Assembly (NCBI RefSeq): GCF_902459465.1
Contig: NC_047062.1
Location: 31,738,673 to 31,802,672, forward strand
Direction: 5' to 3'
Origin: Asterias rubens
Lineage: Eukaryota > Echinodermata > Asteroidea > Forcipulatida > Asteriidae
Length of the DNA: 64,000 nt
The notes beneath the pieces are model-generated. The model had not been told where the DNA came from and made no database searches. It was given only the letters and a program-made list of their open reading frames with translations. Shown one piece after another: positions 56,171-64,000 of the stretch. Made by a program: the position numbers and the translations under genes. Positions within the stretch are counted from its first letter, which is position 1. The number at the start of each line of letters is the position of its first letter.

Positions 56171-59100
56171 GTTTGTGAAATTTCTAACATACATAAGAAT
56201 GCTGTTATATTTGTTATATTAACAAAATATTAATTTAAATTTGTCTAATATTTATTGTTGTTGTATGATAAACCATTTGTTTTGTTAAATCGTTTACTAT
56301 GTTTAACTTCACATATACCATTGACGTTGTTGTTGGGCTACATTTATTTAAATCATCATTGATGTAAATATTTTATTTTCACCTTTTTAAATTTATTTGA
56401 TTTCATAGAATTTGAGATTCAAATCGGTTAAAAACAAATTTACTGTAAGAACAGCTGTTTTTCCCATCCATGCTGATGCAGAGCAAATTTACAAACGTAC
56501 TTTTTTTTTTTTTTAGAGATGCACATGGTGGCTTGGATTATAACTTGAAATGGTACATTTAAATATTTACTTAAGTACTAATTAATTGGAATGGTACTTG
56601 AAGTTTGTAGATTGTGATGGTGAATTGAACTTTCAATTGTGTCCAACAATGGTTGTGGGAACATTAAAAACCATCTTCTAAATCGCATCCTTGTAATTTG
56701 TTGGATCTTCAACCTCTTGAACATTTAATTTGATGTGAACTAAACCATGTCCTGTTCCAATTCTAGTGTGATTGACCTCTTCAGATCTTCACTGATCTCT
56801 TTCAAAATCCTCATTGAAGTCACTTGAGCCTACCAAGGCCTATCCTGTGTAGCCCCTGAACCCATGGTCAATTGTTCACCATTGCATAAGCTTAGCATTG
56901 TCCGCAGCTAATTTAGGGACAGTAAGCACAATGGTTTGAATAGGGAGGCAAGTCCTTTGATGTGGGCAGCGCTTCTGGTGTTTAGAAGCTTCTAATCTGG
57001 GAGGTAGAAATTGTTATGAAAACTCATCATAGTAGAAAACTCAACACACCAGCATTGTGAGTCACTACATTGTATATGGGAGGGGAGCCCATCACAAACC
57101 ACTAGCTGGGTTAATCATCAATGTGGTTTCTGTCACAAACAGTTTTTTTCTGACCCTTGTTGACTTTGAGCTTGAGTCATTTTTAAAGATGTTGAAAAGC
57201 AGTTACACAAGACAGAAATCAAGTAACCACACTGCTGGTCATGTTGTGGTTACTGGTTTACTACAAATGTTGATACAATGTCAAAATCTCTGGTAAGGAT
57301 GGGCTAGTGGTAACCACAGCTACATAGGACCTATAAGATAAATATACAGCACCATGGTCAAATTTTTACATTATTCTAAAATCTTGCAAGACAGTGTGAC
57401 CATTACTAGTCAAAGGGTCTTGGGGGGGGGGATCCTTACACACTGTATAGGGTTACACCATGCCTGCACCATCCTGCACTAAGGAATGGTTGCTGATGAT
57501 TGTAAATTTGTATTATCCCCCGCACTTACGCATACGTCAGCAATAAGAGTATTTGTTACACTTTTTATCACAAAAGCCATTCCCACTGTGTCTGCGTCCG
57601 TGCTTTTCACACATTTGTACTCATGTTCCTTGCTCTATATTCTACTTTGCCTTCCCCACCCTGCTGAGCACAGATAAAATATTGTAATTTACTCTTCAAA
57701 GTTCGTTGGCATATTGTCCTCAAGCCCCGACACCTTTTACCATTAGCTGATTCACTACTCCAATGTGAATCCTACACCTTGTAGTTTTTACACATAATTG
57801 GACCCAATTGGTGGCCTGTAGCCATTTGGTTCAATCCTGTAGTGAACACCATGCAATTCGAGTAGAGCTCTACATGTACTTGTGCTCGTATTTTACCAGA
57901 CGCTATCATTAGTAAACAAGACAAAAAAAAACACTTGGGAGTTGACCCAGGAGAAAGAAGTATGGAAGCTTAAAGTGGCCAGCCATGACATTTATTCCTG
58001 TAACTGTATTCCATCGCCGAGTGTGGCCCTGTATTCTAAAGTTACTCCACAAGAGTGGTCATTTAAGGGGTCCATACAGATTAATACTGAATACAGGGAG
58101 TCCAAAGATAACCTAAAGCAATAATTGTATAGCTATCACTCACTGCTGCAGGCAGTACACAGTACGCTACCAAAGATATGCCTGCTATTTTAATGCACAC
58201 CAATTTCAATCATGAAAATTTGCAGGAATCTTTATTTCCCAGCTGTGGTTCGTAAATGGTTTACCAGATGAATTGCCAAAGTACAGTACACACAACACAT
58301 CATGAGGAAATTACACATGAGTTAGCAGTGAATTAGTGATTAAATACCATAAATTGTAACTCAAACAGTAAAATTTGTTTTCACACAACACTGCAGATCT
58401 TTTCATTAACAGAGTTGTAAAAACTGAATTTCTGTTTATAACAAAATCATGTACTAGGGTTGGTTGTTATGATTGCGTACAATATGTTTGTTATTGTATG
58501 CACACCCATTGGGGGGCCCCTTAGATATTGTTGTCAATTGCAATGCAATGGAGCACAGCCTTGTTATATATTGATTAGTCTAGCGATACCTAATGTTCTG
58601 TAGGAAGCCAAACAAGAATAAAATCATGTTTTAGATTGATTGAATACACAATTTCATCAAATGCGCATTAGGTTTGGAAATCCAAAGTTTTTATTTCTGT
58701 ATGTTTTTGTTTAAGTACGACTACTGTATTAGATCCAGCTTGACACTTCACTTATTTATCAAGGAAGCAAATTCCTATAGGCCCCTGATTACTGCCTTGG
58801 TGCCCCTTGAATGAAATATTCCAAAACAAGTATGAATAATCCTATGGCCTACTGTGCCCTTCACAGTTGCCCTGCCCTTACAGGAACAAAGTGCATCAAC
58901 TGATTCAACTGCAAGCTACGGAGCATTGTAACCACAGAAACTATACAGCAATTTGAATGTTCATTTATTTACAGAAACCAATTTGTAAGTTTGTCATTGA
59001 CATTTTGTGAATCCACAGCCATAAATAAATACATTATTTATTATTGTACATTCCTTTTTTTCTTTTCATTTCTACAGTTGTGGTGAGAGTAGACAGGAAT

Positions 59101-62100
59101 CCCATCAAAATCCAAATATGCGATACAGCTGGCCAAGTAAGTAATATAAACGTCAAAATAAATTCCCTCCTTTCTTTTAAAAGTCAAGGTTTGCCTTTTT
59201 ATTAAATAAATTCTTCCGTTGGCGACAGGGCTGCCAAATGTAAACCTGATTAGCCTTGAGGTTCTGTGGACTGCATGCCAGAAAATGGAATGCTAGGCTC
59301 CAGACTACATGTTCAACCATAGAGCCTTTCTTTATGGTTGAATGGTTGAACTGAGCACGCATTTAATTACATTCAAGTATTAGAATTCAATGACTCTGCT
59401 TGGATTTATTTTTGTGTGGTTCACCCTTACCCCAGAATGATAGCAAAGGGCATTACAAACCGATAATAACCAATGATCCTTTTGCTAATCCGACAATCGT
59501 AGCGATAAAACAGATCAAATCGTAATCACTTTTGTCTATCTGCAGAATTAGTTGACAACAAAAATCTTCTTTGTCTGCGACCTCATAGGATGAACTTTGA
59601 CCTAGAATGGTTTTCCGAGCTGAACAATTTTGACAAAATGTTACCAAATGCAACAATTGTTGAATCCAATTGATAAAGCAGTTAATCTCGGATTGTAATT
59701 TTTCCCATGACACATATCTCCACTACTTAAACCTTTAGGCTAATTGAAAGATATGCATCACCAGTGCCATTACGTACATCACATGTGGGTGGAGTGGATA
59801 GTAATTTTTAAGCATTGCATAGATGGGGGTGTGGGTTGAACTTTGGACTAACTCGTGAAGAGTGGAGTTTCTGACATTTGTATCTGAACTAGAGCTTCAA
59901 CTACAGTGTGATAACTACACGAATAGTAATAATAACAGTTGTTATTATAATTGATGATAAAGATTAACATAGTGCATTAAAGAAGTTGCTTTGATGCATT
60001 CAGCGGAAGCAAGATCTTTTATACAATATTTCAAACCACAGAACATTATTGTGAAGTGCACAAAAAAGAAGGAGAAACCAGTTAAACTCAGCGACTACAT
60101 TTCATTTGTACATTTCAATAAAAATTATCCGGTTTACAGAGACCCTGGTTCTGTTGCCTCAAGTGGTATTGGCCATATTTGTGCCCCTTCAAAAGTTTCA
60201 CGTTTAAGCTTTTAAAAGACTTTGCAAGGGAAGTGTTCTCTTTGCAAAATGAAAATGGTCCTGCCCTCTCAAAGATGAAATTCCAGGTCTGTTAGTGGTT
60301 ATCGTTGAGTAATAAGTAGTTTTCTGCTGTATGATTTTATTAAACCATGCTGTACAGTGTCGATGTACATGTATGGGGTCTACGGTGGTTGGGGGGGGGG
60401 GGATGGGTGCTTTCAGCATTTGCAACCCTAGTAGTAAGTGATCACCGTGCAATCATTCTTAGTACAGCCCTTTCACTTTCGGCCCGCTTCAAATAAAACA
60501 CCCCAGCGAAAAGACACTGCAAATTGCCCCGAGGCGAAATGGTAGCCTAGCCTGTCCAGTTGACAATAATACCCAACGCCTAGCATTAACAACGTCCGAC
60601 AATAGCGACTGCTTAACGCTGCTTGTCACTGTAGAGGATTTCATGTGAGGGTATTGTTGACCAGTTTTTCAATCAATGGTCCGGAGTTTTGGCCAGAGTC
60701 GTTTGGACATCGATCAATAGATCTGAGGTGAAAGCATCTCCTTGATCAGATCATAGTGGATCTGTATAGAGACAGGACAGAGACCTCGGGAGGGGGGGGG
60801 GGGGGGGTTGGAGGGAGGAGGCGAGTGACTAGTGGAGGTTAAACTCTCAGTGAAGGATTCTTATGAAAAGCTTCCTTCTAAAGTAACGAGATGAATGAAA
60901 ATCATCACAGCAAGTTATTTTTTTGGACATACCTTAACACCAATTTGCACTTTATCATGAAGGTTTTATTCTCAGAAAAGAATTCTGATAAAACGCTTCC
61001 TTTTAAAGTAAAGAGATGAGTGAAAATCATCACCTAGCCAGTTTGACAGTTATTCTGTACCCCTTCACATCAATTCAATTATTGCTATCATGGCTTGATT
61101 GAAAATGCCTATATTCAACCCTTGTCATAAAGAGCACTGTTATAAAAGAGGTTCTGCTTATAAACAAAAGTACATTCTGAAGTCCTCAATCTCATTTTGT
61201 ACTTTGTGTTTCTTTCTTTTGCTGTCCTTTTATAACAATGTCAAGCTCGTAATTTGGCCAATCCAAGTGACCGGCGCAATTTCATAGAGCTATTTAAGCA
61301 GAAAATATTGCTTAATGGTTTCCTGCTAAGCAAAAATGAGGAGGATGCCAGTTACAAATGATTGCATTTCGGCCGGTAACCTTATTCTACTCGGCACAAT
61401 TTGTTGTGCGCTAAGCTACCTCTAGGTCCCACATCCAATGATCATTAAATAGAATTAATAATACTGGTGGGGTTTTCAAGGGAGTGTCTTACTATAACTG
61501 TTTATGGTCAGTAGCTAAGCCAAACAATATTGAGTTTATATACCAATGACCTTAGTGTTATCTTAACATCAAAGTGACCTGGAAAAAAATAACAGTGTAC
61601 AATCAGAAGCAGACATCCACCAATAAATTACTTGAGTCTTCAATTGTTAACTGACCATGAGTCGTGGCGGTGTTGCTGATACCAAATTGAGAAGAGCATT
61701 TCTCAATATCAGTTGGTCCTCGTTAATCAACAAATATTATGGCTTTACAATATTTGTTCAGTGTTGCATACAGAATCCATATCAAAACCATGATAAGATT
61801 CTAATCTTAACATCAATTGTCCTGATAGTGGACCATAAGGCCTTGATGCTTTTGCCAGGGATGGAGGTTGCACAGCCTCTGTCCCAGGGGGAAGTGTGTT
61901 GCCCTGTGGTGTCAACTCTGTAATTGTGTAGTGAGAAAACATGTGTTTGTTCTGCTGGAGTGGAGCATAGACAGTTGTGGCTGGCTCTAATGAGTTATCC
62001 AGACAAATGACCTTAGGGAAAAGGTCAATGTAGTTTTGTAAAGCAGTCCAACTCCAAAACCAATGAGCTTGGAGGAACATTACTGAATGCAGTGAATTAT

Positions 62101-63206
62101 TTCCCTTGTATAGCAGAACTGGACTTAAAAGAATCTGGTTTCCTTTCTGTTTCTGCAAATAAGGATTCCGAAGAAACTCATAATGTTGTGTCCTGCCACA
62201 TCGTAATTTATGTTACTGTCATTTAGAATACCCCCCTCAATAACTCATCTTAATGAAACACTTAGTACCAGACTACATCCTGATTAAGGTGAAAATTATT
62301 GCACAGGGAGTTTGTCACATTTACAGCTCCATGGTGACACTTTGGAGCTTACATGTTCACTCCTGGCTACATTGGCTGGAGCCTTGCCAAGAGTGGCTTA
62401 TTAAAAGCCAGTCTTGCAGCCAGTGGGCGTCATGGTAATCAAGTTCAGAAAGTTGTCAAAAAAGTTTTAGGATGAAATCTCAGGCCTGATATTTCACGGA
62501 GGCTGCAACGAAGGCGATTGCCTCCATGCCCCCTGGTCATTGCCTTGGTGCCCTTGCAATGCTACAGTTGAAATTTACAATTTCCTCATCTAGAAGGCCT
62601 TTACTGAGGAGAAAATGTCTTGGTGCCCTTGCCCTTTGAAAATAAAAAAAAACAGGCCTGTTCGTATTTTACTAAAGATGGAACTTTTGTTATGTTTTTC
62701 TTCTCCAGGATGATTTTGACTCCTTGAGGCCGCTCTGCTACCCCCAGACAGATGTCTTCCTGCTATGTTTCAGTGTAGTCTCACCAACATCGTTTCACAA
62801 CACACTAGAGAAGTGGTTGCCGGAGGTACGAAGACACAACCCCAAGACTCCTATAATCCTAGTAGGCACTCAGTGTGACTTACGGACTGACGTCAATGTC
62901 TTGATTGATCTTGCTAAGTATCATGAGAGGCCGATAACGGAAGAGGAGGCCATTTACCGTGCGGAGCGTATCAATGCTGTCAGTTATGTTGAATGTTCAG
63001 CGTTGACACAACATAACTTAAAGGACGTTTTTGACACGGTTATTTTAACTGCGCTGCAGTTTACTGGGCCTCCTAAGGGCAAGAGTAAAAACAGCTCCAA
63101 ATCCAAGAAACCTAAAAGTATAAAGCCAACAAAAGTCAAGAAGGATAAGCCATTGCCGTCTAAACCTAAATCTTCAATCTGGAAGAAGCTTTGTTGCATC
63201 GTTTGA
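55819..63206 (+). CDS. Atypical Rho GTPase of the RhoU/RhoV (Wrch/Chp) subfamily, 3 exons
   Basis: A small GTPase that acts at plasma and endosomal membranes on actin, adhesion turnover and PAK/Par6-type effectors (family knowledge). Exons: 55819-56170, 59078-59136, 62709-63206; GT-AG junctions; 909 nt, 302 residues. P-loop GDGAVGKTS at 86-94; effector PTAFDN with T111; DTAGQ at 133-137 (the Gln is present); GTQCDLR at 190-196; ECSAL further on. The C terminus is lysine-rich, then WKKLCCIV, like the palmitoylated CCFV end of RhoU. The N-terminal extension of ~80 residues is longer than in human RhoU, is His-rich (DHHHHQP) and has MPPQ but no clear PxxP cluster. ATG at 55819 is the first in frame. 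RhoU and RhoV cannot be separated here; the core reads slightly nearer RhoU. Confidence 0.95.
56171..59077 (+). other. Rho GTPase intron 1
   Basis: No nested gene. A poly-T run near 56504-56515 and a poly-G run near 57422-57430 are visible. Otherwise generic AT-rich sequence. Confidence 0.6.
59078..59136 (+). CDS. Rho GTPase exon 2: strands to DTAGQ
   Basis: TTTCTACAG precedes and GTAAGT follows. Product [20 protein letters not shown], phase 1 in and phase 0 out. This conserved small exon anchors the gene model. Confidence 0.95.
59137..62708 (+). other. Rho GTPase intron 2
   Basis: Contains poly-G runs (about 60391-60401 and 60792-60808) and a two-unit ~125-bp direct repeat. It also has a dispersed 'tttcatagagcta/cttagc' element at 61275-61440. 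No nested gene. Confidence 0.6.
60840..61048 (+). repeat. Two-unit ~125-bp direct repeat, Rho intron 2
   Basis: 'aaagcttccttctaaagtaacgagatga' and 'aaacgcttccttttaaagtaaagagatga' (first 20 bases of each compared) each precede 'gtgaaaatcatcac' or a close variant. Confidence 0.6.
62709..63206 (+). CDS. Rho GTPase exon 3: switch II to C terminus
   Basis: TTCTCCAG precedes [20 protein letters not shown]. Includes [26 protein letters not shown] and [17 protein letters not shown]. Ends in a K-rich tail and CCIV then TGA. Confidence 0.96.
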   Translation, partial: DDFDSLRPLCYPQTDVFLLCFSVVSPTSFHNTLEKWLPEVRRHNPKTPIILVGTQCDLRTDVNVLIDLAKYHERPITEEEAIYRAERINAVSYVECSALTQHNLKDVFDTVILTALQFTGPPKGKSKNSSKSKKPKSIKPTKVKKDKPLPSKPKSSIWKKLCCIV

Positions 63207-63603
63207 GTTCCTGAATGTTTCTTCATCCTGCACTTCGCACATCCCCCCCTCCGTGTCTTTCCGTAATCTTGTGGAATTGTGCCATAAATGTTCAGCTACT
63301 TGTGTCCACATAAACTTAACTCTGGATTATGGACAGGAGAACAGACTTTGGTGAACCTTATTACCATCATGGCAGTGTTGTGTTCGGCTGTAATGCCAGA
63401 TTCTTGGAGACTAGTTGTTCTCATATATACTGTCGGCGGAAGAGTTATTTTTGACTACGTATCGAGACTGCATCATGTGACTGTTGAATAGCTGATAAAA
63501 TCACTCATAAGGAATTACACAAAAAACAATGAGGTTAACAATGGGCTTTTGCATTTAGAACTCAATAACAGTTGACCAATTGAATGATGATGACACTGAG
63601 GAA

Positions 63604-63609
63604 AATAAA
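63604..63609 (+). terminator. Candidate polyadenylation signal of the Rho gene
   Basis: AATAAA about 400 bases after the stop codon, followed within 30 bases by T-rich sequence. It is the first good hexamer in this 3' flank. Confidence 0.5.
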
Positions 63610-64000
63610 AGACATTTTCAAGTTTTCCCCAAAAGTCCGCCATAATGCATTGTACTAACTAGTTCTTCCCTGGTGTATCATATTAAAACAATTAAATGTA
63701 TATTGTATTTCCATTATAATTTATTGTTTAAAAACCATATTAAGTACTTACTGGAAATACTACAAAAGAACTTAGGAATTTGTTTTCCAATCAATGATTA
63801 ATAGAGGAGTGTTACTGAATTCCATTGAATTTACCAAATTATCAACAGAGGGTAGTAAACATTCTACAGGAAAATGGAAAGAAATTCCTTTAGCCCCTTT
63901 CACACTTTAAGAACTTTCCCCGGGATAATTCCCAGGTTGATATTTCATACTTGAACTGCCAACCCTGGCTAACTCCTGGGGAATATCTAGCCCTGCTTGT
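63610..64000. other. Sequence beyond the Rho gene
   Basis: AT-rich. No exon or repeat that I can support. Confidence 0.4.

Noticed and set aside
57057..58124. Short frames in Rho intron 1
   Set aside because: None begins or ends at credible splice sites in a phase compatible with exons 1 and 2, and the 3-exon gene is complete without them.

Overview
This is eukaryotic nuclear DNA: genes are split into short exons with GT-AG introns, and the intergenic and intronic sequence is crowded with foldback MITEs, tRNA-derived SINEs and microsatellites. The protein sequences are clearly metazoan. The repeat style (TTAA-flanked foldback elements, 'caatttcatagagctgctta' elements, degenerate tRNA-headed SINEs) suggests a marine deuterostome invertebrate, most likely an echinoderm. 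That taxonomic guess is inference from style, not from a database match.

Layout. (1) 1-8 kb: a large imperfect inverted duplication with arms at about 0.53-4.26 kb and 4.5-7.98 kb. Its centre is a ~105-bp tandem satellite, and its arms carry paired exon-like sequences in mirror orientation. (2) 8-16 kb: tandem, diverged ~1-kb segments on the minus strand, each holding one exon-like block with splice consensus. They lie between a candidate first exon (15.8 kb) and candidate last exons in the right arm (6.7 and 6.3 kb). I could assemble a stop-free, phase-consistent small gene of about 107 codons from these, of unknown function. (3) 16-21.6 kb: intergenic, with nested MITE-like elements. (4) 22.0-49.4 kb, minus strand: a complete 35-exon NEMF (Rqc2) gene. 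The exon lengths sum to 3405 nt, giving a 1134-residue protein with no internal stop. Its introns hold many elements, including a nested Helentron-like tandem duplication and two small internal duplications of NEMF exon sequence. (5) 49.4-55.8 kb: the divergent intergenic region between NEMF and the next gene, with an array of paired palindromes. (6) 55.8-63.2 kb, plus strand: a complete 3-exon atypical Rho GTPase of the RhoU/RhoV (Wrch/Chp) type, 302 residues, ending in CCIV.

The two solid genes are head to head, about 6.4 kb apart between start codons. Nothing suggests a functional link: NEMF acts in ribosome-associated quality control and RhoU/V in actin and adhesion signalling. The most unusual parts are the inverted duplication plus exon array at 0.5-15.8 kb and the nested mobile elements in NEMF introns.
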